Below, in pieces: positions 1 through 9,018 of a stretch of DNA of 64,000 nt. The DNA is taken from positions 114,369-178,368 of the forward strand of contig JAKFXN010000001.1 of NCBI GenBank assembly GCA_021731405.1, given 5' to 3'. The position numbers and the translations under genes are program-made. Every line of letters starts with the position of its first letter. The stretch's first letter is position 1. The notes under the pieces were generated by a model. It ran no database searches. It had not been told where the DNA came from and saw only the letters and a list, made by a program, of their open reading frames with translations. Source of the stretch: Candidatus Parcubacteria bacterium. GTDB taxonomy: Bacteria > Patescibacteria > Paceibacteria > UBA9973 > UBA918.

Positions 1-2
1 GA

Positions 3-527
3 TACATTTGGAAAGATTTTATCGTCTGTGATGATAAGACTTCAAACTTTGAAGAAAAATTCTTGTCTGAAGGAAGAACCCCGGGAACCCATACCGATAT
101 ACTCAGACTTCCCGAAAAACAAGGCGTAGTTATCCACTGGCAGTTTAGTCGTTTTGAAATAACTCAACTTAAGCAAGCGCTGTATCGTTGCACTGAATTG
201 ATTGAGGGAACACGCGGAGTAAGAAAAATTAATCACACCTATAGTATTACATTACCTAATGAAAAACTTATAACGTGTCAGTTACCGAAGACTTGGATAG
301 AAAACATACTCGCTCCAGAAATAGCTAGTGAGGGTAAAGTTTTCTACTTAGAGCAAATAACCGAACTTTTTACAGCAAAAGGAATCACCTTCTTTGAGGG
401 GTTACAAATTTGGCATATTCCTGAATTACACAGTCTGTTTATTAAAAAAACAGGCCGAGAACCGCATTCAAAAGTATTCCCCGCGTGGCTGGTTGCATTA
501 AATAAACTACGACATGGCAACAAATAA
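3..527 (+). CDS. C-terminal part of a glycosyltransferase-like protein (partial)
   Basis: The frame is open to the left edge of the window, so the true start lies outside; an internal TTG at 63 is probably not the start. The visible 174 or so residues contain a stretch with IHWQFSRFEITQLKQALY followed by an R-C-T-E sequence. I recall this kind of region near the C-terminus of family-2-like glycosyltransferases of CPR genomes, but that is memory-based and moderate. No catalytic motif is visible in the part shown. It overlaps the next glycosyltransferase by 14 bases, which suggests translational coupling in a glycan operon. Confidence 0.55.
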   Translation, partial: YIWKDFIVCDDKTSNFEEKFLSEGRTPGTHTDILRLPEKQGVVIHWQFSRFEITQLKQALYRCTELIEGTRGVRKINHTYSITLPNEKLITCQLPKTWIENILAPEIASEGKVFYLEQITELFTAKGITFFEGLQIWHIPELHSLFIKKTGREPHSKVFPAWLVALNKLRHGNK

Positions 528-1740
528 AATACGTATTGCGTTCATAAAATACGGCGGGTTATCAGCGGGCGGGACCGAAAAATTTCTACAAACCATTGCA
601 GCAAATTTAAATCCCGATCGCTATGATGTGACGTATTTCTATTGTAATTCCTCTCCTTATAGAGGTGGAAACTTTGTCCACGCCGGAACAGATACCTTTC
701 GTACCGATTACATGGCTGGCCACGGTATAAAATTGGTTGAGTTTACAGTTGGCGCCAAGGATATAACCACACCACTTCATGAATGGCGAGATACAAATTT
801 CTGGGAAAAATTTGATGAAGCTGATTTTGATATTATCCAGACAGGACGAGCAGGTCATAAAGAGTATCCTTTTAATAAAATTACCCACACGCCAATTGTG
901 GACTCATTACACCTTACTGCCGGCGTAGACAACCAACGCAACATTTCAAGAGTAATGCATATTACAAAATGGAGTGCAGATAAATGGGTAAAGGCTGGCG
1001 GCGACGAAAAACGTATAGTCATCGTGTCTCATCCAATGGAGATCTCCGTATCTGAAGCTACTTCTATGAGAGAGAATTTACATATTTCTCCAAAAGTAAC
1101 AGTATTTGGTTTTCATCAAAGAGATGCTGATAGTATTTTTTCACCAATACCACTGCTGGCATATAAAGAAGTTGAAAGTGACGACACTTATTTCTTAATT
1201 ATGGGCGGAAGCAAACTTTATCGCGAACAGGCGACACAGTTGGGTATTAAAAATATCTCGTTCGTCAACCATTCAGCAGAACAGAAGCGAATATATTCTT
1301 TTCTAAAGACACTTACTGTATACGCTCACGGACGAAAAGACGGTGAAGTAAATTCAACCGCCATGGCCGAAGCTATGTACTTTGGTCTTCCAATTGTCAG
1401 TCACTACTCGGAGATAAATAATGGACATGTTGAATGTATTGCGGACGCCGGAGTGGTTGTCGGTTCGATAGAAGCCTACGCAACTGAACTAAGAAAACTT
1501 CAAAATGAAAAAACATACTACGAAATGCGAAGCGAAAATGCCCTTAAACGTTTCGTAGAAAACTACGAGCTGAAGGGTCAAATAAAACGCATCGAAAGTA
1601 TCTATGAATCAGTTATAACAAACCCTTTTCCCTACCCAACAAGACGATTCCTATACAGCCTACACTGGACACAAAATATACGTATTTGGCTGAAATGGTT
1701 GTACCTAAAAGCCAAGTTTAAACTTAATGGTAATATATAG
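514..1740 (+). CDS. GT-B fold glycosyltransferase (GT4-like)
   Basis: A 408-residue protein. The N-terminus (IRIAFIKYGGLSAGGTEKFL) is the usual first Rossmann strand and acceptor-side loop of GT4 enzymes. Near residues 275-300 the stretch KDGEVNSTAMAEAMYFGLPI corresponds to the E-x7-E donor-sugar site region. It probably transfers a sugar from a nucleotide donor to a lipid-linked or surface glycan at the inner face of the membrane. The start overlaps the upstream stop by 14 bases and no Shine-Dalgarno is present. The specific sugar cannot be read from sequence. Confidence 0.8.
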   Translation: MATNKIRIAFIKYGGLSAGGTEKFLQTIAANLNPDRYDVTYFYCNSSPYRGGNFVHAGTDTFRTDYMAGHGIKLVEFTVGAKDITTPLHEWRDTNFWEKFDEADFDIIQTGRAGHKEYPFNKITHTPIVDSLHLTAGVDNQRNISRVMHITKWSADKWVKAGGDEKRIVIVSHPMEISVSEATSMRENLHISPKVTVFGFHQRDADSIFSPIPLLAYKEVESDDTYFLIMGGSKLYREQATQLGIKNISFVNHSAEQKRIYSFLKTLTVYAHGRKDGEVNSTAMAEAMYFGLPIVSHYSEINNGHVECIADAGVVVGSIEAYATELRKLQNEKTYYEMRSENALKRFVENYELKGQIKRIESIYESVITNPFPYPTRRFLYSLHWTQNIRIWLKWLYLKAKFKLNGNI

Positions 1741-2440
1741 CCACAGAAAACATATGAAGCAAATTATCTACAACGTACTAAGAAAAATAAGTGGCTTACT
1801 CCAAAGCTCGACTGGTAGCTTTAAAAGGCACCATAGTCAATATACAGAAGAGGGTAAATTAGAGACTGAAAGAGCAACTGGACTCAAGCATCTTTTAGAC
1901 AATTCTATTAACGGGCCAGAGATGCGTACACAAGATTTACTGCTACAACACCCGCAAATAAAAGTTGCTGTTGATGTCGGAAGCGGAACAGGCTGGAGCA
2001 GTGCAGCGTTAGCAAAGATTGTACAAAAGGTTATTGCCGTTGAACCTTCGCAAGCAGCTGTCGATATTTCAAAAAATATTTACCCTACCGACACGTATCC
2101 AAACATTACTTGGATTCAAGGTTTTGCTGAAGAAGTGCTTCCAGCACTCAAGCTGCAAACACCAACTCTCTTTCTCACCGGCTGTGTACTCAGCCATATA
2201 AGAGACAAGGAGGTTATAAAGATTTGTGAAGCTATTTCAAAGACTGCTCCACAAGGCTCAGTAATGTCTTTGGCTGAGTGTTTTGGTGACGAAGAGTGGC
2301 ATCAACTCATGTGGCATGTTCGCACAAAAAACTGGTGGCAGAAACAGTTCCCTGAGTGGGAGCTGACCTTCCATGGCCCACAAATAACTGGTGAACGTTA
2401 CTTTAAAGGTATTTGGGGAGTTAAAAAAGGTAATGCTTAA
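1727..2440 (+). CDS. SAM-dependent methyltransferase
   Basis: A 237-residue class I methyltransferase. Motif I is clear as VAVDVGSGTGWSSAALAKI around residues 83-101, followed by the acidic strand end VIAVEPS. It probably methylates a sugar or a glycan intermediate, judging by its place between glycosyltransferases. The annotated ATG overlaps the previous gene by 14 bases; an ATG at 1754 (MKQIIYNVL) is an alternative start because the first nine residues look non-essential. No Shine-Dalgarno is seen for either. Confidence 0.75.
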   Translation: MVIYSHRKHMKQIIYNVLRKISGLLQSSTGSFKRHHSQYTEEGKLETERATGLKHLLDNSINGPEMRTQDLLLQHPQIKVAVDVGSGTGWSSAALAKIVQKVIAVEPSQAAVDISKNIYPTDTYPNITWIQGFAEEVLPALKLQTPTLFLTGCVLSHIRDKEVIKICEAISKTAPQGSVMSLAECFGDEEWHQLMWHVRTKNWWQKQFPEWELTFHGPQITGERYFKGIWGVKKGNA

Positions 2441-3449
2441 TATCATCTCACGTTCGATAGTTTCTACTCACTCGCGCGGTCCGCGGAAGGTGGTGGCGAA
2501 TTTGCTTAAAGGGCTTGATGAGCTTGGTTATCCGTATGTTGTGAATGCTGCACTTGATACCACTAATACCCTTTGGATTCATGATGATAAAGACGCTCTA
2601 GAAAAAGCACTTGCGTTACCTGGCACTCGAGCGATTATCGCTGGGCCAAATATCTATACTCTTCCAAGTGAAGTGCCTAGAACCTCTCTAGAAAAGAATA
2701 CTCTTTTCATACAACCTGCGGGATGGGTGCAAGATTTTTGGAATACCTTTAGTTTAGAAAAAATAAATACAGTGGTGTGGCCAGTTGGTATTGATACAAA
2801 AACCTTTTCACCAGACCCTCAGATTAAAAAAGATCTAGTGCTTGTCTATAACAAACAAAGGTCTGACGCTGATGTTGAGAAAGTGTGTGCCGCTCTTGAG
2901 GAACACGGTCAACAATATGCAGTACTTACCTACGGAACATATAGTGAAGCAGAATACCAAAAACTCCTCCTCCGAGCCAAAGCCCTGATATGGGTCGGAC
3001 GTTCTGAAAGCCAAGGAGTAGGCCTCCTTGAAGCACTGTCCATGAATGTACCGATATTGGTGTGGGACGTCTCTAAGTTCGGTGATTTTGTCGGAGCTTC
3101 TGAGTCAGGCTTCACAACTGAGCAACTAGCCTTTGCTCCTGTCACCGCTGCACCGTACTTTGATGAACGCTGCGGCTTACGCTTCCTATCTCCAGAAAAA
3201 TTGGAATCAACCCTCGAACTGTTTTTAGCTTCACTTTCTATCTATAACCCTAGGCGATATGTCGAAGAAGAATTATCTCTCGCCAAACAAGCAACAGCCT
3301 TTCTTACTATTTTTAAAACGCACCTCGCGACTACTGACACAGAACTTAAAAACACCCTGCTTCGCTCTAGCAAAAAGTGGAAAAATGGCACTTTGTACTT
3401 TAAATACCGTACCCTCCTAAAAGATGCAGTGCGCCAGATAATACGTTAA
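2433..3449 (+). CDS. Glycosyltransferase, GT4-like
   Basis: A 338-residue protein whose N-terminus (MLNIISRSIVSTHSRGPRKVVANLLKGL) fits the first strand of GT-B enzymes. The C-terminal half has WVGRSESQGVGLLEALSMNVPILVWD, the donor-binding E-x7-E region. I take the ATG at 2433 rather than 2391 because upstream residues (MNVTLKVFGELKK) are an out-of-frame copy of the methyltransferase end; the chosen start leaves an 8-base overlap with the preceding stop. Acts in the same glycan pathway as its neighbours; acceptor unknown. Confidence 0.75.
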   Translation: MLNIISRSIVSTHSRGPRKVVANLLKGLDELGYPYVVNAALDTTNTLWIHDDKDALEKALALPGTRAIIAGPNIYTLPSEVPRTSLEKNTLFIQPAGWVQDFWNTFSLEKINTVVWPVGIDTKTFSPDPQIKKDLVLVYNKQRSDADVEKVCAALEEHGQQYAVLTYGTYSEAEYQKLLLRAKALIWVGRSESQGVGLLEALSMNVPILVWDVSKFGDFVGASESGFTTEQLAFAPVTAAPYFDERCGLRFLSPEKLESTLELFLASLSIYNPRRYVEEELSLAKQATAFLTIFKTHLATTDTELKNTLLRSSKKWKNGTLYFKYRTLLKDAVRQIIR

Positions 3450-3459
3450 GATAGGCCGT

Positions 3460-4359
3460 ATGCTTCGTACTGATATTGTAAATCAAATAACTGCCCGCGC
3501 AGCAGATGAGGGGCTTACTATTCTTCGTTCTGCTCGCTTCAAGAAGTATCCACTTAAAGCCGCTGCTTTTTACGCCCAAGTTGCGCGTAATCGCTACACG
3601 CCGTTTCTGTCTCCAATCAGAGCAAAGACACTTTGGGGTCATGAGCTAACTGCATATGAGACGTCTGCTATTGGCTCAGTTTATTTTCTTGGGTTTTACG
3701 ATAGTGACGTTACCTTGTTTCTTTTAAAAAATTTCAAAGAGTCTGGTGATTTACTCGATATCGGTAGCAACATTGGTTACTACACGAGCCTATTCACACA
3801 AATTGCTGCACCTGATGCAAAAATAGTAGCCTTTGAACCAACCCCCAGTACTTTTTCTGTACTACAAAAAAATGTAGACACACTACCCCAAGTAGTGACA
3901 CAACAGATAGCGCTGTCTGATAAAGCTGGTACGGTACTGTTTTTTGATTATGGACACCGACATGGTGTATTTAACTCTACTCAAGCTCAGCCCCTCGCTT
4001 TCCTTAAAGATAAAGGTCAGCAAATTGAAGTAGAGACCGATACGCTAGATGCATGGTGCCAGAAAACCAACACCAAGCCAAGTCTACTCAAACTCGATAC
4101 CGAAGGCACAGAAGCGGGTATCTTACGAGAAGGAAAACAAACCTTGAGTTCCTGTGCGCCGATCATATTACTTGAGGTTGGTGGAGGTGAAGCATGGGCG
4201 CAAAACACTAAAGAGTGTCTTGATATCTTAACTGCATACCACTACCGCTTTTTTGAACTCGCTGCAGACGGGACTCTTGTTCCCCACACTCGCCAAGAGA
4301 CATACTCATACCAAAACCTAGTCTGTATTCCTGAATCTAAACTCGCCTCCTATGTATAA
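3460..4359 (+). CDS. FkbM family methyltransferase
   Basis: A 299-residue protein with the FkbM signature: LLDIGSNIGYYTSLFTQIA (SAM motif I, about residues 97-115), AFEPTPSTFSVLQKNV, and a C-terminal LLKLDTEGTEAGILREG. FkbM enzymes O-methylate hydroxyls, in surface glycan loci usually on sugars. A hexamer TAAGAT ends 7 bases before the ATG, so this gene may have its own leaderless transcript in addition to read-through. There is no Shine-Dalgarno. Confidence 0.85.
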   Translation: MLRTDIVNQITARAADEGLTILRSARFKKYPLKAAAFYAQVARNRYTPFLSPIRAKTLWGHELTAYETSAIGSVYFLGFYDSDVTLFLLKNFKESGDLLDIGSNIGYYTSLFTQIAAPDAKIVAFEPTPSTFSVLQKNVDTLPQVVTQQIALSDKAGTVLFFDYGHRHGVFNSTQAQPLAFLKDKGQQIEVETDTLDAWCQKTNTKPSLLKLDTEGTEAGILREGKQTLSSCAPIILLEVGGGEAWAQNTKECLDILTAYHYRFFELAADGTLVPHTRQETYSYQNLVCIPESKLASYV

Positions 4360-5092
4360 GCTCGCCAAAAAAATCTACAAACTAGGAAAGAATATTGTCC
4401 TCAGTCCCTTTATTATTTCTGACTATCAAGATTACAAACGTCTCGATACGCAGCCGCGCTTTCACTTAGCACCAAGTGATTTTTATCCGCAAATTTTTGA
4501 TAAGACCCTCACCACTGGTTTTGACCGACACTACGTCTACCACACCGCTTGGGCAGCACGGAAAGTACGCGAAATTAATCCCGAGAAGCATGTAGATATT
4601 GCTTCGAGCCTCTATTTTCCAGGAATAGTTTCAGCCTTTGTGCCCGTAGATTTTTATGATTACCGTCCTGCCCCACTACACTTAAGTGGACTCACCACCA
4701 AACACGCCGACCTCACCAACTTGCATTTTGAGTCAAACTCAATTCCTTCTCTTTCCTGCCTCCACACCATCGAACACATTGGTCTTGGCCGTTACGGCGA
4801 CCCGATAGACCCCGAAGGAGACATTAAGGCCTGCAAAGAACTCTCGCGTGTACTCGCGCCAGACGGTTCACTTCTATTTGTCACTCCAGTTGGTCAAGAG
4901 GCCATCATTCAATTTAACGCGCACCGTATTTATACCTATGAGCTTGTACTTAAACTGTTCCCGGACTTGGAGCTAAAAGAGTTTTCATACGTTCCAGAGT
5001 TTGGTACTGACGGTGTTCATGAAAACGCCAATCCCGAAGAACTCAAGAACGAAACATACGCCTGTGGCTGCTTTGTGTTTACTAAAAAATAA
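4352..5092 (+). CDS. DUF268-family methyltransferase-like protein
   Basis: A 246-residue protein that overlaps the FkbM gene by 8 bases. The central SLSCLHTIEHIGLGRYGDP, followed by D-P-E-G-D and later LAPDGSLLFVTPVG, matches what I know of the DUF268 family, which is related to SAM-dependent methyltransferases and is common in glycan loci. The usual glycine-rich motif I is replaced by VDIASSLYFPGIVSAF, so methyltransferase activity is an inference and it could be non-catalytic. Function in this pathway is not known. Confidence 0.7.
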   Translation: MYKLAKKIYKLGKNIVLSPFIISDYQDYKRLDTQPRFHLAPSDFYPQIFDKTLTTGFDRHYVYHTAWAARKVREINPEKHVDIASSLYFPGIVSAFVPVDFYDYRPAPLHLSGLTTKHADLTNLHFESNSIPSLSCLHTIEHIGLGRYGDPIDPEGDIKACKELSRVLAPDGSLLFVTPVGQEAIIQFNAHRIYTYELVLKLFPDLELKEFSYVPEFGTDGVHENANPEELKNETYACGCFVFTKK

Positions 5093-5098
5093 ATACCT

Positions 5099-5968
5099 AT
5101 GATTATCGTCAATCTCAAAGGTGGGCTCGGTAATCAAATGTTTCAGTACGCTCTTGGTCGTGCACTTACCCTCAAGAATAAAGATTTCTTAAAGCTCGAC
5201 ATCCAAAGCCTCTCTAAAGCAAAGAAGCTCGGTAACATCTTCCGACCATTTGATTTGGAAGCGTTTGCAATTTATAAAGATATTGCTACCCCTGCTGAAT
5301 CAGCGAGTCTGCGCTACCCGTATGGTTTTTTTTCAAAGATACTAGGAGCGCTCAACAGAAAGATATGTCGACCAAATACTGTTGCGTTTAATAAAAAAGT
5401 TTTTACCCTGACTGGAAATCAGTATCTTGATGGTTATTGGCAAAGTCCGTTATATTTCAACAGCATCAGAGAAACACTCCTCTCTGACTTCACACTGCGC
5501 GACAGCTTATCAGAGTCAGGCCAGGCATTGCTGGCAAAAATAAAATCTACTACCTCCGTTTCTCTCCACGTTCGTCGTGGTGATTACGCTATGAACCCTC
5601 GCGTCCTGCGCGAAAATGGTGTCTGCTCAGTTGGCTATTACGAAAAAGCGGTGAGGGAGATTGAAAAGACTCACAAAGACGTCACGTACTATGTATTTTC
5701 GGATGATATCAATTGGGTAAAAAGTAATATTCTGTTACCAGATAAGACGGTAGTTTTTGTGGAAGACGTAACTTTGACTACACCTCAAGAGTTGTATTTG
5801 ATGAGTCAGTGCAGACACAATATCATCGCCAACAGCAGCTTTAGCTGGTGGGCAGCGTGGCTCAACCAACATGAAGACAAGGTCGTTATTGCCCCTACCC
5901 CGTGGTTTAATACCATCATCTACGACAAAAATCTTATTCCAGAATCATGGATACAACTACCAAAATAA
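5099..5968 (+). CDS. Alpha-1,2-fucosyltransferase (GT11)
   Basis: A 289-residue protein of typical GT11 length. The N-terminal motif IVNLKGGLGNQMFQYALGRA, the HVRRGDY motif at residues 157-163 that binds GDP-fucose, and the C-terminal ANSSFSWWAAWLN are all present and uninterrupted. It should transfer fucose from GDP-fucose to galactose in an alpha-1,2 linkage on a surface glycan. No GDP-fucose synthesis genes are in the window, so the donor must be made elsewhere or scavenged. No Shine-Dalgarno before the ATG. Confidence 0.92.
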   Translation: MIIVNLKGGLGNQMFQYALGRALTLKNKDFLKLDIQSLSKAKKLGNIFRPFDLEAFAIYKDIATPAESASLRYPYGFFSKILGALNRKICRPNTVAFNKKVFTLTGNQYLDGYWQSPLYFNSIRETLLSDFTLRDSLSESGQALLAKIKSTTSVSLHVRRGDYAMNPRVLRENGVCSVGYYEKAVREIEKTHKDVTYYVFSDDINWVKSNILLPDKTVVFVEDVTLTTPQELYLMSQCRHNIIANSSFSWWAAWLNQHEDKVVIAPTPWFNTIIYDKNLIPESWIQLPK

Positions 5969-6729
5969 TAGCTAGTCCGCTGGTTTCAATCCTGATGCTC
6001 ACCTACAATCGAGCACACTTTTTGCCTGAAGCGATAAAAAGTGTCCTGACGCAAACCTACCAAAACTGGCAACTGGTAGTGATTGATGACGGCTCTACTG
6101 ATACTACAGAAGAACTAATGATGAGCTATCATGATCCACGTATTTTATATATAAGGCATGAAAACAACGCAGGGCTTTTTGTCCGACGCGCCGAATCACT
6201 CAGTTACGCCGTCGGCACATACACCGCTGTTTTAGATAGTGACGACTACTGGACTCAAAACACAAAGTTAGAGGAGCAAGTCACCTTTTTGGAAACCCAC
6301 ACCGATCATGCGGTAGTCGGCACAAACGCACATATCGTGACGGAGACTGGGAGCATGACTGATGAGACACATTACGCGAATCACGACGAAGCCATCAGAA
6401 AGAAAATCCTCATTCGAAATCAGTTTATTCATTCAAGTATTTTGATGCGCACTGCTGTTCTTAAACAGACAAATGGGTATCAGTCGACCTTGGCTGAAGA
6501 CCTAGAGCTTATTCTCCAGCTTGGAACACTAGGAAAAATGGCTAATCTTGAAGGAGTCTATTCTGCTCATCGTGTCCACACCAAAAGTGAAAATGACCAC
6601 GGTAGCAAGATGGCTTCCGCAGTTGATACAATCATCACCCTTCATAAAAAAGAGTATGCAGGATATTGGCTGGGAAAAGGTATGAGCTACCTCCGACGTA
6701 CTCGTGCAGTAATCAAAAAGTTACTTTAA
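5947..6729 (+). CDS. Glycosyltransferase family 2
   Basis: A 260-residue GT-A enzyme. It has VSILMLTYNRAHFLPEAIKS at the N-terminus, the nucleotide-binding VVIDDGSTDTT, and the DXD-type metal site LDSDDYW near residue 100. It overlaps the fucosyltransferase end by 22 bases and converges with the minus-strand sulfotransferase-like gene, overlapping it by 4 bases. Last gene of the plus-strand glycan operon. Donor and acceptor unknown. Confidence 0.88.
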   Translation: MDTTTKIIASPLVSILMLTYNRAHFLPEAIKSVLTQTYQNWQLVVIDDGSTDTTEELMMSYHDPRILYIRHENNAGLFVRRAESLSYAVGTYTAVLDSDDYWTQNTKLEEQVTFLETHTDHAVVGTNAHIVTETGSMTDETHYANHDEAIRKKILIRNQFIHSSILMRTAVLKQTNGYQSTLAEDLELILQLGTLGKMANLEGVYSAHRVHTKSENDHGSKMASAVDTIITLHKKEYAGYWLGKGMSYLRRTRAVIKKLL

Positions 6730-7598
6730 TTTGTTTCTGTTTTGTCTTCTTCAAATCCCCACTCAACACTGAGGTTGCGATGGAGAAGGTTGGAAAGTAT
6801 AGCCACGTCACGTCTGTAATACTCCTTAAGAAAAGCTTCGAGCTCTGGTGAGAGCGGGAGCTGCCTTGCTACCATCGAAGCGGTCTCGATTGGAATGTCG
6901 GGTGGAAAGAGACGACTGTGAATGGCACCAAAGAAGCCTTTGATGGCTTTTTTTATTGCTCGGTAGGTTCTTTTGATAATACCCGGACGCCGTACTGTTT
7001 CGCCTTCTTCTGGCGGAATGAGATGCTGTAGTACCGGAGGGATAAATTTTTTATCGACACCTATATGGTCGTAGGCCTGTGCAATCACAGAAAGAGTGTT
7101 GTCGCGAACATCAGAAGCAGTCACTACAAATAAATCAATCGGGGCATAAAAACTAAAGTACTCCGAGAGTTGCTTTCCGTACCTTGCACTCATGAGTACT
7201 TCTGGGCTTTGTTTTAAAAACTGAGCGAGAGATACTTTGTTACTAATCGTATTGGCACGTCTGGCTTCCACATACGCTACCCGTACACTCACAAGCGGGT
7301 TTTCAATCACCGCAAGCAGCTTTGCGCTTGGGTAGGTTTTAGCAATAAGGTTGAGGGCAGAAACACTCCTAAGATAACTAAACCCAAGCTCTCCGTACAC
7401 CATGCCAGGAAGACACTTACCCAGCTGCTTTTCGTACCAATCAATTCCTTGGGCGTAGACTTTTGTATCAGAAAAAAACCGAGTGTCTTCCTCCATGGCG
7501 CAAATTGCCGGATGCAACCTCAAATAAGAATACAAAAGTGGGGCCGCACTTTCTGCGCCGATTCCAACAAATGAGATGAGTTTTCTTTGTGCTCGCAT
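6726..7598 (-). CDS. Sulfotransferase-like protein
   Basis: A 290-residue protein. The N-terminus (LISFVGIGAESAAPLLYSYL) sits where sulfotransferases carry the 5'-phosphosulfate loop, and YPSAKLLAVIENPLVSVRVAYVEARR resembles the 3'-phosphate motif (AK-hh-hhR-P...S-Y). The canonical lysine/serine-threonine of the loop (GxxKSGTT) is not seen, so activity is uncertain. I place the start at 7598, not 7643: a TATAAT box (7613-7608) ends 9 bases before this ATG, giving an almost leaderless mRNA. The stop codon of the upstream gene lies inside that TATAAT. May sulfate the glycan made by the neighbouring genes. Confidence 0.6.
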   Translation of the reverse strand: MRAQRKLISFVGIGAESAAPLLYSYLRLHPAICAMEEDTRFFSDTKVYAQGIDWYEKQLGKCLPGMVYGELGFSYLRSVSALNLIAKTYPSAKLLAVIENPLVSVRVAYVEARRANTISNKVSLAQFLKQSPEVLMSARYGKQLSEYFSFYAPIDLFVVTASDVRDNTLSVIAQAYDHIGVDKKFIPPVLQHLIPPEEGETVRRPGIIKRTYRAIKKAIKGFFGAIHSRLFPPDIPIETASMVARQLPLSPELEAFLKEYYRRDVAILSNLLHRNLSVEWGFEEDKTETN

Positions 7599-7608
7599 AC
7601 GTATTGTA

Positions 7609-8955
7609 TTATACCGACTCGTCCATGTTTTCCTCATCTTCATTCAGACCCAAGAATAGTACTTCTTCAATACTCTCTCGGTAGGCGGCTTTATACGCGG
7701 TTGGATCCTCATGGAACTTACTGCGAATCATTTCTTGTGCTGCTTCTACCATATGCTTTCTAAGGAGTACGTCATTCATAAGAATGTTGAGTTTGAGACT
7801 GAAGGCATCTACATCATTTGCCTCACACAAGTGAGCTGATTCACCATCCACAAAAATATCTTCTCTAGTGGGAGTTTTTGCCAACACCATTGGGATACCA
7901 GCTGCCGCACCGCGCAACGCTACTTCCTCACTTTCAGGAGTGGTGTCAGGAACAATCAGTACGTTTGCAGACTTCAAATATGGGATATCATCTTTGATAT
8001 CAGTTTCAAAAACAACTTGTTCTTTGATACCAAGAATCTTAGCGCGTTCTTCAAACTCTTTTCGAGCAGCACCATCACCAAGTACAATCAGTCCGATGTG
8101 GGGGTTTTGTAAACCAAAACGGGCGGCGTCTATAGCGCGCACCAAAGCGCTATCGTGACCAAGCTTTCCGATATAAAGCATGATAAACACAAAGGGTTTA
8201 TATTTTGTCTTAAGGTCAAGTGTAGCCGGGACTGAAATGAGTGATTCATAATTATTGAAGCGCGGCAAAATGTCAGTGTCTTTTACTTTAAAACGCTTGG
8301 TGATGAGCTCAAAAAGATTGCGCGTACTGGTGCGTACACTGAGTACTCTTGAAACGGTAAACTTCGGCAAGTAACGGCGCCAGCGATTGTGGCGATTCTT
8401 GTCTAAAAACTCTGCTTTGGTGTAATCCTCAAGGACGTGTACCTGTACTGGCCGAGCGTATTTTTTACCGAGATGAATCGCCAAAAGGGCGCTCTCAAAC
8501 GGGTCACGTGCCACAATAATATCTGGCCTAAAACCATCTGCAAAAACCAACTGCTCTTTTACCAATTTGTTTCCTTGTACCGGCGTCCACCACCAATTTT
8601 TGTCACTCGCTGTATAGAGCCACATGTTTTTGGCGAGACGAAGGACCGGGTTTTTTGGTTCTATTCCCTGCCGCAAAATAAGAATATGCACTTCATCAAA
8701 AAGGTCTGCGAGGTTGATATACCCATCAAGTGATTGCTGGGTAGGATTGAGTAGCGATTCATCCTGTGAAATAAAAAGTACCCGCGTAATATCGCGATTT
8801 GATTTTACTTGATAGACAGCCTCTTCATTGAGCGCTTCCTCAACAGAAAGATATCGTGTGTCATCTTTAGCGCGTGATTCTTTTTGAAGCACGTACTCTA
8901 AGCTTGAACGCTCGTATTCAGAAGCATCTACTTGAGAAAGATCTTTGCGGGCCAT
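7609..8955 (-). CDS. Glycosyltransferase, GT4-like
   Basis: A 448-residue protein with an unusual N-terminal extension of about 55 residues before the first Rossmann strand (ITRVLFISQDES). Residues around 255-275 (FVFIMLYIGKLGHDSALVRAI) are the linker/donor domain start, and PDTTPESEEVALRGAAAGIPMV is the donor-binding segment. A TATACT box ends 9 bases before the ATG and there is no Shine-Dalgarno, so the transcript is nearly leaderless. Probably works with the sulfotransferase-like gene immediately downstream. Confidence 0.75.
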   Translation of the reverse strand: MARKDLSQVDASEYERSSLEYVLQKESRAKDDTRYLSVEEALNEEAVYQVKSNRDITRVLFISQDESLLNPTQQSLDGYINLADLFDEVHILILRQGIEPKNPVLRLAKNMWLYTASDKNWWWTPVQGNKLVKEQLVFADGFRPDIIVARDPFESALLAIHLGKKYARPVQVHVLEDYTKAEFLDKNRHNRWRRYLPKFTVSRVLSVRTSTRNLFELITKRFKVKDTDILPRFNNYESLISVPATLDLKTKYKPFVFIMLYIGKLGHDSALVRAIDAARFGLQNPHIGLIVLGDGAARKEFEERAKILGIKEQVVFETDIKDDIPYLKSANVLIVPDTTPESEEVALRGAAAGIPMVLAKTPTREDIFVDGESAHLCEANDVDAFSLKLNILMNDVLLRKHMVEAAQEMIRSKFHEDPTAYKAAYRESIEEVLFLGLNEDEENMDESV

Positions 8956-9018
8956 ATCGTTATAAGTATACCGCGGCGAGTGAAGAAAGAGCCTTGTCTA
9001 TCCAGAGAGTCCCTGTGT

